A stretch of DNA of 64,000 nt from CAYNRE01 sp964399535 (GTDB lineage: Bacteria > Planctomycetota > Planctomycetia > Pirellulales > CAYNRE01): contig CAYNRE010000037.1 in assembly GCA_964399535.1 (NCBI GenBank), positions 1-64,000 of the forward strand. Reading direction: 5' to 3'. A program made the translations under genes and the position numbers. The notes under the pieces were generated by a model. The model worked only from the letters and a program-made list of their open reading frames with translations. It ran no database searches and was not told the origin of the DNA. Of this stretch, positions 1-9,142 are shown in pieces (position 1 is the first letter of the stretch; the number at the start of each line of letters is the position of its first letter).

Positions 1-120
1 TCGACCGAACCGATTTCTCCATCGGTCCGTGGGCCAACGCCTTGCCGGCAAGGCCCGTCGATCGCTCGTCACCAACAGGTCGCTACTTTCAACAATATAC
101 GCACGAACCCTGGTCTGGTT

Positions 121-378
121 CTACGCACCTTTGCTCGGAACCGGCTCGCCAGACCGCCCGGGAATCAACTCCTCGAGCCCCTCCCAGTCGTCGTCAAAGG
201 CCGTCGGTTGGACTGCTTGAGGGCCTGTCGAGGTTGCCGACCGCTGAGCCTCGAACCGCAACCGCTCGCCGCACACGGGGCAGCGAAGCCGCTTGCTGGC
301 CATGGCCTGGGTTACCCGCAGCCCGGCCCCGCAGCGCGGGCAGAAGTGGCGGGTGAACGGTTCAGTGTGCGTGCTCAT
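121..378 (-). CDS. small zinc-ribbon protein
   Basis: An 85-residue soluble protein with two CxxC knuckles, CPRCG near residue 13 and CPVCG near residue 33, separated by a basic stretch. This is a classic zinc ribbon. The rest is an acidic, low-complexity tail (DDDWEGLEELIPG). The ATG at 378 is chosen because the knuckle then sits at the N-terminus; the frame stays open further upstream but that part looks non-coding. The same kind of ribbon, with similar spacing and basic linker, forms the C-terminus of the AAA+ ATPase at 53964-55655. Function is unknown; it could bind nucleic acid or protein. The neighbouring genes are too distant to suggest an operon. Confidence 0.6.
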   Translation of the reverse strand: MSTHTEPFTRHFCPRCGAGLRVTQAMASKRLRCPVCGERLRFEAQRSATSTGPQAVQPTAFDDDWEGLEELIPGRSGEPVPSKGA

Positions 379-596
379 CCGATGGGCCCCTTGTCTCACG
401 AGTGGCGCGGCACCGCGGGGCTGGCCGGGCAACCAACCCCGCGGCGCGCAACACTCAACAGACATTCAACGGCTCCGCTACGAAAGCGAATCATAGCGGT
501 TCCTACCCGACGCACGACAAATGGCTAACGAGAAAAACGCCGGCAAAACTGGTGCTTTTCGTCGCCTGGCCGTTTAATCGAGTAGGCCCCAATAAG

Positions 597-652
597 ACTT
601 AAAACCCCGGGTGGGGTCAACCCACGTGCGGGTTCAAGTCCCGCCTCGGCCA
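597..652 (+). pseudogene. orphan 3' half of tRNA-Leu(UAA)
   Basis: The segment carries an anticodon loop (CTTAAAA, anticodon UAA), a long variable arm with a perfect GTGGG/CCCAC stem at 611-625, a perfect T arm (GCGGG-TTCAAGT-CCCGC, 628-644), the 3' acceptor strand CTCGGCC and discriminator A652. The 5' half does not fit. The required acceptor GGCCGAG is absent (GGCCG at 568 gives only 5 of 7 pairs), there is no D arm, and the bases before the loop (TAAGA) cannot pair with CCCCG after it. It therefore looks like a tRNA fragment, as left at the far end of an integrated element, rather than a working tRNA. A split or intron-containing gene is not excluded. Confidence 0.65.
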
Positions 653-1485
653 GTTTGCATCGGTGGTTCCCAGGGGCCCTGCGGGCCGGGTCAGTCGAAC
701 GGCCGTCGCCCGGGCGCTCGCCACGGGTTCGACGCTCGAATCAATGCACGTCCGCCCCGCGCTGAGCCGGGCTGCAAGCGGCTTCGTCACCGGACCTTCC
801 AAGTCGGTCGGTTGGGGGCAGTTGTGTCGGCCACGCGAGGTGGCCGCGCAATGTTGGCCAACCGCCGGGCCGGGACGGCAGTCAGGGAGCCCCTGGGGGC
901 GGCCATGCGCGAACAGCCCGTGGAAATAATCCATCGTGGCCAATTTCAACCAGCGGTAAGTCCAGGGCGGAACTGCTCGCGATCGCGACCCTGCGATCAC
1001 GCAGCTTGCTGAAACCTTGAACAGGCCGCTGAGGGCGAGTGCGGGCCCGGCCGCAGGTCCCTCGGGGTTGCCTCGGCTTCTGGCAAGAGCCCCCCACGGG
1101 GCGGTAGCTCCAGGCTCCGCAAGGTTTGCCAACCGATCCGGCCATTTCCCGCCGCTGGGGCCAGCGAGAAACGCGCACCGATTTGGTGCAGATTGGCTAC
1201 CCGACTGGGCCAAACCGGACGAGTTTCCCGCTGCCATCAAGACCGAGCAAGGGTTCTGTGAAACCTTGGTGAATCTCGCGTCGCACCGGTTGAATCCACA
1301 CATTTGGCCTTCAGAATGCCGGCCCGGTGAGAGGCAGAAATTGCCGGCCGCCGGTTGGGACGAGGCAGGGCTCCTGCGGTTCATTGCCGCACGCAGGAGG
1401 CAGGTCCATGGCAAGGCTGATGTGACGTTCGCATCGGGAGCCGCTTGTGAAGCAGTACCAGGTTCGTCTTTTGAGGAGACAACGT
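653..1485. other. intergenic region without a convincing gene
   Basis: Open frames exist on both strands but none has plausible composition, a ribosome site or a recognisable family. The only structure noted is an 8-bp inverted repeat CTCCTGCG/CGCAGGAG (1371-1378 and 1392-1399), about 90 bases before the next start codon. It could be a leader hairpin of the PEP-CTERM gene at 1486. Confidence 0.5.
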
Positions 1486-2292
1486 ATGAAGTGCTCGTGG
1501 AAGTGGGGCGCCCTTGTAGGAGTATTGATGTTCGCGCTCGGCAACTCGCCGGCTCGAGCCACGATTCTGATCAACGAGCTGCTGGTGAACCCACCAAGCT
1601 CCGACAATGGCAGCGAATTCATCGAACTGCTCAGCACCACGGGGGGTGTTGAGGCGATGACCGGGCTTTGGTTCCTGGCCATCGAGGGGGACGGTACGAA
1701 CGCGGGCTCGATTGACGTGGCCCTGAGCCTGAACTCGTTCTCGACTGGTACCAACGGCCTGTTCCTGTGGCGGGATAACGCCGCGGTGCTCTCGCCGGCT
1801 CCGGCCGCGGCCACCACGCTGAACGTGGCCGACTTTAACCCCGATATCGAAAACGGCTCGAATACCTACCTGATTGTGAGCGGTTTCACGGGTTCGGTCG
1901 GCAACGATCTGGATACCGACAACGATGGCGTGATCGACGTGACACTGCCCTGGACGACCACGGTTGATGCCGTGGGTTTTGTCGAGAACGACGGTGCCGC
2001 CAATGTTCAGTACGCCACTGCTCTGGGTGGCATCTCTTTTGGCGGAATTTCCGAGGTCTTCACCCCGGATGCCTTCGACCGGTTCCAGAATGGTCAGCCC
2101 CGCTGGTTCGATGTGCTCGGCAGCGCGCCCGGCCCCTGGACAGCCGACGCGACCAACCTGTCGGGTCCGATGCCGCCCAACTTCACGCTCACTCCGGGCA
2201 GCCCCAATCCGGTGCCCGAGCCCTCGACGCTGGCTCTGGCCGCGCTGGGTCTGGTGGGAGTGGCCGCTGTGGCTCGCCGCCGGGCGGCCTGA
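1486..2292 (+). CDS. PEP-CTERM protein with lamin-tail-like domain
   Basis: A 268-residue exported protein. Residues 1-25 form a signal peptide ending ARA. It is followed by INELLVNPP...EFIEL, the pattern of lamin-tail (LTD) domains found on bacterial surface proteins. Residues 241-268 are a full PEP-CTERM signal: VPEP, a hydrophobic helix, then RRR. In such proteins the tag is recognised by an exosortase, which removes it and passes the protein to the surface or extracellular matrix. The ATG at 1486 has GAGGAG seven bases upstream; an in-frame start at 1447 lacks this and would bury the signal peptide. A strong terminator follows at 2338. The substrate or partner is unknown. Confidence 0.8.
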   Translation: MKCSWKWGALVGVLMFALGNSPARATILINELLVNPPSSDNGSEFIELLSTTGGVEAMTGLWFLAIEGDGTNAGSIDVALSLNSFSTGTNGLFLWRDNAAVLSPAPAAATTLNVADFNPDIENGSNTYLIVSGFTGSVGNDLDTDNDGVIDVTLPWTTTVDAVGFVENDGAANVQYATALGGISFGGISEVFTPDAFDRFQNGQPRWFDVLGSAPGPWTADATNLSGPMPPNFTLTPGSPNPVPEPSTLALAALGLVGVAAVARRRAA

Positions 2293-2337
2293 TCGGCACA
2301 CCGTGGTCGATTCGTTCCAAGCGCATGCGTAGCACGG

Positions 2338-2375
2338 GCCCGGGGCCGCCAACTGGTGGCTCCGGGCTTTACTTT
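2338..2375 (+). terminator. rho-independent-type terminator
   Basis: A 13-bp stem (2338-2350 with 2355-2367, two G-T wobbles) with a 4-base loop AACT is followed by TTTACTTT. It lies 46 bases after the stop of the PEP-CTERM gene at 1486-2292 and fits termination of that transcript. It also separates it from the convergent gene ending at 2432. Confidence 0.7.
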
Positions 2376-2431
2376 GCGCGCGGCTCGGTGGCTGGCCCCT
2401 TGGAAGAACGCACTGGCCAAAGCCGCCGGCG

Positions 2432-3865
2432 CTAGCGAGGGCGGCCGCCGCGAGCCAAACGGTGCGCCAGCAGGGGCACAATGAGCAGCCCGCAGACTCC
2501 GGGCACCAGGCTCACCGGTTCCGGCACCGTCCGGAGCTGGAGATCGACCCAGACCAGTCGATGGTCGGAACTACGTGAATTCGAGGCCACCAGGGCATAG
2601 GGATCTCCCACGGCGGGCCAGAAGACCCCTCCGTCGACCGGCGCCAGGGTGCGCGAGGGGAGAAGATAGTCGAGCCTGAGATTGCCTGGCCCACCGTCGG
2701 AGTCGGGGAAATCGGCGGTGTCGGCGGCCGGGTTACCGAGGTGGTGGCGATTGACACCCACGCTGGCGAACTGTGCTCCGCCCGGGCCGGTGGGGAGGAA
2801 CGAAGCGTCGATCTGGGGGCTGGTAAGCAACTGGTCGATGGCACCGGGATAGCTGTCGCCGTCGAGCGGATCGGCGTTCAAATCGCCGGCGATGACGAAT
2901 CGGGCATGCTCGGCCAGGCCGCCCCTCGCACCTTGGTCGTCGTAAATATACTGGCTGCGGTCTGGGGCGATGTAGTCTGCCCAAAAACGAATCTCGTCGT
3001 GATTTCGGCGGCCGTTGCGGTCCTCAGCGCCGTCGAACGTGGGGGGCGTCGGATGACTTACCAGAAGGTGGACCACGTCGTCGCCGATCACCAGTGGCAA
3101 ATCCCAGTGGCTCTTCGACGAAAGCCGAACCACATCGAGCTCCTCGGGCGAATACCAGTCGTTCGGCTCGGCGGTTGCGGGGTTGTCCGGTAGCAGCGCG
3201 CCGGGTTGATCGCGCCAGAGAAACTCTTGAAAGGTGCGAATGCCCTCGGTTTGGAGCGGAATCTTGGACAGAACCAGCATGCCGTACTGCCCGGGAAAAC
3301 GGCCAAATCCCAGCGAATCGTCCCCATAGGCGTCGGTTCCCGGCTGGGTGACGACCGCCCCGTTGTTGTTCAGATCGAATCCGCTGGGAATGCCCGTGTT
3401 GACGGGTGCCAGGTAGCGATAGGGATAGGCGAGCGGCGAAGCGCCGTTTTGACTGACGGCGAGAAAGTTCTGGGCAAACCGGTCGGCCGCCAGGCCGTCG
3501 GCCTGGTAGTCGAACTCGTTGAGCAGGATCACGTCGGGCGCGACCCGCTGGATCACCTCGGCCACGCTGCGGGCTTGCAGGTTGGCCGGGTTGGCTAAAT
3601 CGGCCGCGAGCTGCCCCTCTTGGCCGCGGAAGAGCGAGGTGTTGTAGGTGGCAAACCGAAGGGACTGGGCGTTCAACGGTTGGCAGCGAGCACACCAGAT
3701 CCCCGCGGCCAACAACGCCAGCGTCAAGCAGTGCCGGAGGGTATCGAACGATGGATTTCGAGAAAGCGATACCGTGCCATGCCGTGGGCCGCCGACCAGG
3801 GCCGTCGGAGGGGGGCTCCGACGGCCTGGCCAGCGACGCCAGCACTCGTACGTCAGGGTGCGCAT
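2432..3865 (-). CDS. PEP-CTERM endonuclease/exonuclease/phosphatase-family enzyme
   Basis: A 477-residue secreted member of the EEP (DNase I-like) fold. All core motifs are visible: RFATYN near 70, LLNEF with the metal-binding Glu near 117, AGDLN near 326-330, and the terminal SSDH near 432-435. A hydrophobic segment around residues 46-60 is the signal peptide. The last 32 residues are a PEP-CTERM tag (VPEP, hydrophobic helix, basic end). Likely a metal-dependent phosphodiesterase or nuclease displayed on the surface; nuclease, phosphatase and lipid-phosphatase activities cannot be told apart by motif. The ATG at 3865 is the best of weak start options and gives a long n-region, so the true start may be later. 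Confidence 0.75.
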   Translation of the reverse strand: MRTLTYECWRRWPGRRSPPPTALVGGPRHGTVSLSRNPSFDTLRHCLTLALLAAGIWCARCQPLNAQSLRFATYNTSLFRGQEGQLAADLANPANLQARSVAEVIQRVAPDVILLNEFDYQADGLAADRFAQNFLAVSQNGASPLAYPYRYLAPVNTGIPSGFDLNNNGAVVTQPGTDAYGDDSLGFGRFPGQYGMLVLSKIPLQTEGIRTFQEFLWRDQPGALLPDNPATAEPNDWYSPEELDVVRLSSKSHWDLPLVIGDDVVHLLVSHPTPPTFDGAEDRNGRRNHDEIRFWADYIAPDRSQYIYDDQGARGGLAEHARFVIAGDLNADPLDGDSYPGAIDQLLTSPQIDASFLPTGPGGAQFASVGVNRHHLGNPAADTADFPDSDGGPGNLRLDYLLPSRTLAPVDGGVFWPAVGDPYALVASNSRSSDHRLVWVDLQLRTVPEPVSLVPGVCGLLIVPLLAHRLARGGRPR

Positions 3866-3894
3866 CAGGATGAGTCTTGCAATGCAAGTCCTTG

Positions 3895-4713
3895 CTAGCC
3901 AGCCAGTCGGCGGCAGCCTAGCGCCGCCAGAGCAACGGAGAGCAGGATCCAACTGGCCGGTTCCGGAACGCTGGTGGAGCCCGAGGGCGGGCAGGTGTTG
4001 CCGAAATTAGCAGCCCAGAGGGCATAGTCTCCGGCCCCGACGCTGCCGTTGCCGTCGAAGTCGGCGGAGAGGTTCCCGCCGCTTTGGCCGAATTGAGCGG
4101 CCCAGAGGGCGTAATCGGCGGCGCCGACGGTGCAGTCGCCGTTGGCGTCGCCAATCAGCTCCGGTGGTGTGGCGGCCTGCAGGGTGCCCTGCACCAGGAA
4201 CTCGTTGCCGAGCAGATCGGCGATCACACCGTAGTACGAGACCGAAACACCGGTTGGTGCCACGATTTGCGCGAACGTCTGCGGGGAGGAGAAACCGCCC
4301 GGCTTGCCGAAGGTACCTTGCAAGTAATCAAGGTTGTTGACGGTTCCCTCTTGGCTTCGGCCAAAGCTCCCCAGCGGCGTGGTCATGGTGCCGGTGGGCA
4401 CCACGTACAGCGACGAGGAAAGGTAGCGAAACTGCGTGTCGAGCGACACGCTTTGGCCGGCTCCGGTGATGGCGCCGTTATTGTCCTGAAACGTTGTGTT
4501 GACTCCGCCCGGCGAAAGGTTGTTCAGGTCGGAGGCCGCGAACGCGATGTCGAAAACGGTAATTTTTTCGCCATCGCTGGCGGCGGAAACCAACCAGCGG
4601 TTGTAACCGCTGGCGGGGTTGTCGAGGACGCTGGAAATGAAGATGCCTGCTTTTGCCGACGAGGCCGCGGCCAACAGGCCGGCGAGCAGGGCCGAGAGAC
4701 GGAAGGTAAGCAT
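3895..4713 (-). CDS. PEP-CTERM protein with dockerin-like calcium repeats
   Basis: A 272-residue exported protein. Residues 1-22 are a signal peptide (ending AKA). The middle is a beta-rich domain of unknown family. Residues about 188-240 contain two copies of a planctomycete dockerin-like motif (DANGDCTVGAADYALW and DFDGNGSVGAGDYALW) with Asp/Asn spacing typical of calcium loops. Residues 248-272 are a short PEP-CTERM tag (VPEPASW, hydrophobic helix, CRR). It runs the same way as the EEP gene downstream, with the stop 29 bases from that gene's chosen start, so the two may be co-transcribed. Function unknown; probably a surface or matrix protein. Confidence 0.75.
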   Translation of the reverse strand: MLTFRLSALLAGLLAAASSAKAGIFISSVLDNPASGYNRWLVSAASDGEKITVFDIAFAASDLNNLSPGGVNTTFQDNNGAITGAGQSVSLDTQFRYLSSSLYVVPTGTMTTPLGSFGRSQEGTVNNLDYLQGTFGKPGGFSSPQTFAQIVAPTGVSVSYYGVIADLLGNEFLVQGTLQAATPPELIGDANGDCTVGAADYALWAAQFGQSGGNLSADFDGNGSVGAGDYALWAANFGNTCPPSGSTSVPEPASWILLSVALAALGCRRLAG

Positions 4714-4757
4714 CGTAGGTCGATCCTCAGTTCGCTTGTGAGTGTTTGTGCCAACGT

Positions 4758-6842
4758 TTAGCGAGCCGCCCGGCGCCGCAGGATTCCCAGCAGGGCCAAT
4801 CCCGCTCCTAGCAAAGCGAGCGACGCGGAGGTCGGCTCAGGGACGCTGGCGGCCGCGAAGCCACCGTTGCCCAGTCCGTTTTCAAAGCCGTAGTTGGCCG
4901 CCAGAGCATCGAAGTCGGCCTGCCCCACGGTGGCCCCGCCCGTTGAGTTACCCGCAGACCAGCCGCCCGATTGGCCGAACGCGGCCATCAGCCGGGCGAA
5001 GTCACCGGCCGAAACAACACCGTCGAGATTGGTGTCGCCAGCCGCGGTTCCCAGGATCGAGCTATCGACCGTGTCCGTGGTACCGACCAGGGCGTCGAGG
5101 TCGGCCTGGGTAATCGCGCCATCGCCGGTGAAGTCGAAGAGCGAATCGTAGTTGGCCGAGTTGGCGGCGTAGGCGGCCTTGGCGGCCAGGGCCAGATCGA
5201 TATCGTTGGCGGTAAAGTCGCCGGAGAAGTCGGTATCGCCCCGCACGAAGTGGAACGTGGCGAAGCCGTCTTTCTCCAGCCAGGCATGGACGCCGTTGAG
5301 GCTGTTGGGAGCCAGAGAGGTGACGCCTGTGTTCAGGTCGACAACGTAGACCTCGGTGTCGCTAGCCCCGCCCGGCGAGGTGCTGCCGTCGTTATCGAAG
5401 AGGTAGGCCAGGTTGGTGATCGGGTCGTACGCGGCCCAACGGTCTTCCGTAACGCCCGCTAGTTTCAAGCTGGTCGAGGCTCCCGAGGTGAAGGTGCCAT
5501 CGTCGTCGACGCCGGTGGAAGCCACGTCGGAGAAAATGGTTTCCCAGCCGCCGAAGTCGATCACGTTGTTCACCTCGCCCAGGGGTGGGCCGCTTTCGCC
5601 GAGCTCACCGCTGTAGTTGTAGTTTTCGACCTCGCGCACGATCAGCTTGGGTTCGAACTTGTCGAGCGGGTCATGGTGTCCGGGTTCGATCGTCGGACGA
5701 CCGTTCCCCTGAAGGCGGTCGCTGGCGTCGTCGAAGCTTTTTTCCAAGATCACCAGGTCGCCATTGTCGCGAGTCCAGATTTGGCTTAGCTCGCCTTTGT
5801 TGTTCGAGGTGTCGACCGTCGGGTCCTCGTCGAGGGCGAAACCGTCGGGCAGATCAAGCGGGTCGTCGCCGATTCGGAATTCGCGGTAGCCGTTCCCCGC
5901 GGTTCCGCTCCAGTTGGTAATCTCGAAGAAGGCCACGTCGGAACCGCGCTGCACGCTCGTCATGCCACTGATGAAGCCCTGGTCGAACTCGCCGATCCAA
6001 ACGCCCTGCGCGCCATCGCGGTTGACGTAGGCGAACTGCGTGGGCTCACTGCGGTTGGTCGGCCCATCGAGTCCGAGGTACCCTAAGACGTTGCTCGACC
6101 AGGTGCCGGTGCCGGGGTTGCGCACGAGGGCTCGAATGGCGTAGTCCTGCTCCAGCGTCGTAGTCGCGGCCGCCGAGGGGCCGCTGAAGTCGTCGAGCAC
6201 CAAGAGGGTGTTCTCGTCCACGTATTCGATCGCGAAGAAATCGTTGAACGTGCCGCTCCGGTCGTTTTGGTTGCGGGCCAGGTTGTCGGCCAAGAGCTCG
6301 ACCGAGCCGGTCAGCGGGGTGGGGTTAGCGTGGTCGTTCAGCGGATCGCCGGTGACGGCGAAGGGGCCCTCACCATAGGTGCGATAGGCCGAAACGGGGA
6401 CCGAGGTCGCGGAACCGCCGTTGTTGATCCAGTGGTTGTACATCCGCGAGAAGTCGGCACGATACGCGGCGAACCGGGCATCGCCAAGCGGAGTGCTATC
6501 GGGAGAATCGAGGCCCAGGATATAGATGTCGCCTCGTCGCGGGTCGGCCGTGATCGCCTCGACGTCTTCGAAGTTGCCAGGATCGACGGGCGGCACGGGT
6601 AGGTCGTCCCAACCGACGAAGGCGGAGAAAATCGGGTTGTTGAAGTCGACGTTGGGGTCGTAGAACTGCACCGAACCGCGGGTGGTCGATTGCCACGCAG
6701 CCGAGGTGCTGGTGCGCGAATCGAGCACGGCGATCAGCGTGCGCTCGACGGGTGACTTGATTTCGGCGTGTGCCCAGCGCGGAGTGAGCGCCAAGCCACA
6801 GGCAGCCCACGCGGTCAGGGTGCAGAATGTCAGGCTACGCAT
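4758..6842 (-). CDS. PEP-CTERM protein, probable beta-propeller, with dockerin-like repeats
   Basis: A 694-residue exported protein. Residues 1-26 are a signal peptide (ending AHA). The bulk is beta-rich with recurring short strands such as GDIYILG, NTLLVLDD, GDLVILEK and NLAYLFD, which suggests a propeller; the family is not recognised with certainty. Residues about 534-655 hold dockerin-like Asp-rich repeats (DTDFSGDFTANDID, DFTGDGAITQADLD, DTNLDGVVSAGDF). Residues 666-694 are a PEP-CTERM tag. The start is set at 6842 because GGAGGA then lies 11 bases upstream, while the ATG at 6851 is too close. The ATG overlaps the stop of the upstream nuclease-like gene by one base (TGATG), implying translational coupling. 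Confidence 0.75.
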   Translation of the reverse strand: MRSLTFCTLTAWAACGLALTPRWAHAEIKSPVERTLIAVLDSRTSTSAAWQSTTRGSVQFYDPNVDFNNPIFSAFVGWDDLPVPPVDPGNFEDVEAITADPRRGDIYILGLDSPDSTPLGDARFAAYRADFSRMYNHWINNGGSATSVPVSAYRTYGEGPFAVTGDPLNDHANPTPLTGSVELLADNLARNQNDRSGTFNDFFAIEYVDENTLLVLDDFSGPSAAATTTLEQDYAIRALVRNPGTGTWSSNVLGYLGLDGPTNRSEPTQFAYVNRDGAQGVWIGEFDQGFISGMTSVQRGSDVAFFEITNWSGTAGNGYREFRIGDDPLDLPDGFALDEDPTVDTSNNKGELSQIWTRDNGDLVILEKSFDDASDRLQGNGRPTIEPGHHDPLDKFEPKLIVREVENYNYSGELGESGPPLGEVNNVIDFGGWETIFSDVASTGVDDDGTFTSGASTSLKLAGVTEDRWAAYDPITNLAYLFDNDGSTSPGGASDTEVYVVDLNTGVTSLAPNSLNGVHAWLEKDGFATFHFVRGDTDFSGDFTANDIDLALAAKAAYAANSANYDSLFDFTGDGAITQADLDALVGTTDTVDSSILGTAAGDTNLDGVVSAGDFARLMAAFGQSGGWSAGNSTGGATVGQADFDALAANYGFENGLGNGGFAAASVPEPTSASLALLGAGLALLGILRRRAAR

Positions 6843-9142
6843 CAGATGCATCTCCTCCCAAGAATTCGAAGCCACAATCTTGGATCCGTTTTCGTTCGGT
6901 AAGCAGGGCTCGAGTGGCGACGCCGGTACCAGACGAGCACCAGGCCCCATCCGGCAAGTTGCCAGCTGCCGGGTTCTGGAACTGAAATGCTGCCCGGCGA
7001 ATTCTGGAATCCGTACTCCGCCTGCAGCAGGGCGAAGTCGTTCTCGTCAACCAGAGTGTCGCCGTTCAGGTTTCCGCCCGCCCAGCCCGTGATCGAACCC
7101 AGGTGGGCGAGTTGCACCGCCAGGTCGGCGGCGGAAACCCGGCCGTCCAAGTCCAGGTCGCCAGGACGCGTGCCGAGCAGTTGCTCAACCATCAGATCGA
7201 GGTCGTCCTGGTCGACCAAGCCGCTGTGGTCCAAATCGAACAAGCTTTCCGTGGTGCCCAGGGCGCCCCGCAAAAGATCGATGTCGGCGGCGTCCAAATC
7301 GGTATCGAAGTCGAAATCCCCGACAACCGTCACCTGGCCGGTTAGCGTGAGCTGTAATGGGGCCAGCAGCATTGCGCCGGGCACATCTTCGTCGGCCGAT
7401 TCGATCAACCAGGTGGCCGCGAAGTTTCCCACCGCCGAACGATCGAACTCGATCGCGATCGGCGCACTGTTTCCGGCGTCGATCGCGCTGGGCAACAGCC
7501 CCAGTTGCAGCGTCGAGGTAGCGCCCAGCCCCTCGAGGTTCAGTAGCCTCAGGGCGGCGGTGGCACCGGGTACGGCGTCGAGGTTGAACAGATCGAGCGT
7601 CTGTTGCAGCGGGTCGGAGCTTTGAAAGAAGTTGCCCAGGTCGAGCGTGATCGAGGTCAACTCGACGAGCGGCGACCAAGACCCTTGGGCATGGTCCAAC
7701 ACGGTGTATTCGACCGGCAGCGACCAGGGTTGACCGCTTGCGCCCTGACTGGCCGACTGTACCAGAACCTGGCCCACCTGCGGGCCCGAAACATTCGTCG
7801 CCAGGGACAACTCGTGCGAATTGCCGGTTCCCAGGGCCCAATCCGTTCCCTGCGCGCTGCCCGAAACCGCCCCCAGGCCCGTGGCCGTGTAGTCCAGTTC
7901 GTCAGCCCCCAAGGCAAGCGTCACGGGTGCGGAGTTTGAAACGGTGAACTGCACCTGAACGGGGGCGCCCACAATCACCCGGTCGGGATAGGCGGCTGGG
8001 CTAACGTTGAGCCGCGCGGGCAACTGGTAATCGACCACCACCGGCAGGTGGTCGGTGGCCGTCGCCAGGGCTGCTAGAACTTCCGGCGATTCGGCCGTGT
8101 TGTTCGGGTGATTCACCGCGGCATTGAGCGGGTGAGTTCCGTTGTTGCCGAACGCCCGGTACGAAGCAGACGTGGCCAACGTATCTCCGAAGCCCGGTCC
8201 CAGGTAGCTCATGCCCTCGCCATCGAGCAGCTCGCTGGAGACGAGTTGGAAATCGAACCGGTCGTCCAATCCGCCGGTAATCAGCCCGCTGGTTCCAGGT
8301 AGGGTGGAATCAACCGGGCTTTGGGTATGGGCGATGCGGACAAAGCCGTTTTCGTTCCAGCGAATGGGAACGCCGCCTGCGGTGGTCAGTTGCAGCGGGT
8401 CGGCGGCTTGCCCCGGCCCGGGGGCGAGCAGCGTCTGGATGGACGTTTCAGCCGCGCTCTGAACGTTGTAGTCGCCGGCATAGATGATGTGCGCCCCCTC
8501 GCCCAGGGCGTCGGCCAGCTGGCGAATGGCCTGGGCCTCGACGAGGCGGCGAGCTTGGTCGGAGCTGGATGTCCCCGCCTTCATATGATCGCTGAACAAA
8601 TAGAAATCGGCCTCGGGGCCATAGCCCAGTGGCCGCAAGCGGTAGAGCATTCCCTGGCGCGCCTGGGCCGAGGTGTTTACGATGCCGAAAGCCTGCTCGC
8701 TGATGATCTCAATGGTCTGGGTGTTGTAAATCAAACCCGGTCGCCCCCCGCCCGAGGTGCCGGCCTCGACCGTGCCGCGGGCGTAGGTTCCCGGTCCGTA
8801 GAGGCCGTTCAGCAGGCTGACGATTTGCTGGGTGGTACTGGCCAGCGAAGTCTGTTCCTGGAGCGTCAAGACATCGAGCGGGCGGACCACCCCCCCAACG
8901 TCGTCGGTCCCGAGGGCTGCGAGCACCGTGCCGAGGCTGGCCCGAGGTCCGCCGGCTGTGTTGTAGGTGGCCACGCGCAGTTGGGCCCTCGCCGTGGAAC
9001 CACTGCAGCAGACCGCGAGCGCAGTCAGCAGTGCGAGCGTTGGCTTGAACCATGCACCGCTTGGGGCGCGGATGCCAACGACGGGGCCCGGACTTTGGCG
9101 TAAACGCCGAGCGCCAAACGAATTACCTGGGGCCTTAGGCAT
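6842..9142 (-). CDS. large PEP-CTERM EEP-family enzyme, coupled to the next gene
   Basis: A 766-residue exported enzyme. The signal peptide has a long n-region and a hydrophobic core at about 33-48. The EEP catalytic domain starts near 55: RVATYNT, VLTLQEQ, YAGDYN and the final TDH. Next come a beta-sandwich region and dockerin-like repeats (about 585-690: DFDTDLDAADID, DLDHSGLVDQDDLD, DLDLDGRVSAADL). The PEP-CTERM signal (VPEPGSW ... YRRR) is followed by 23 extra residues ending GRRCI, an unusual tail because these tags normally end shortly after the basic patch. It resembles secreted ExeM-type nucleases in general layout. The stop overlaps the next start as TGATG. Confidence 0.75.
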   Translation of the reverse strand: MPKAPGNSFGARRLRQSPGPVVGIRAPSGAWFKPTLALLTALAVCCSGSTARAQLRVATYNTAGGPRASLGTVLAALGTDDVGGVVRPLDVLTLQEQTSLASTTQQIVSLLNGLYGPGTYARGTVEAGTSGGGRPGLIYNTQTIEIISEQAFGIVNTSAQARQGMLYRLRPLGYGPEADFYLFSDHMKAGTSSSDQARRLVEAQAIRQLADALGEGAHIIYAGDYNVQSAAETSIQTLLAPGPGQAADPLQLTTAGGVPIRWNENGFVRIAHTQSPVDSTLPGTSGLITGGLDDRFDFQLVSSELLDGEGMSYLGPGFGDTLATSASYRAFGNNGTHPLNAAVNHPNNTAESPEVLAALATATDHLPVVVDYQLPARLNVSPAAYPDRVIVGAPVQVQFTVSNSAPVTLALGADELDYTATGLGAVSGSAQGTDWALGTGNSHELSLATNVSGPQVGQVLVQSASQGASGQPWSLPVEYTVLDHAQGSWSPLVELTSITLDLGNFFQSSDPLQQTLDLFNLDAVPGATAALRLLNLEGLGATSTLQLGLLPSAIDAGNSAPIAIEFDRSAVGNFAATWLIESADEDVPGAMLLAPLQLTLTGQVTVVGDFDFDTDLDAADIDLLRGALGTTESLFDLDHSGLVDQDDLDLMVEQLLGTRPGDLDLDGRVSAADLAVQLAHLGSITGWAGGNLNGDTLVDENDFALLQAEYGFQNSPGSISVPEPGSWQLAGWGLVLVWYRRRHSSPAYRTKTDPRLWLRILGRRCI

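Noticed and set aside
561..652. An intact tRNA-Leu starting at GGCCG (568)
   Set aside because: Only 5 of 7 acceptor pairs form, there is no D arm, and the anticodon stem cannot pair. A pseudo-tRNA fragment is more consistent.
617..1414. A 265-codon minus-strand frame in the gap after the tRNA fragment
   Set aside because: It overlaps the tRNA fragment, has no ribosome site and shows no domain or plausible composition.
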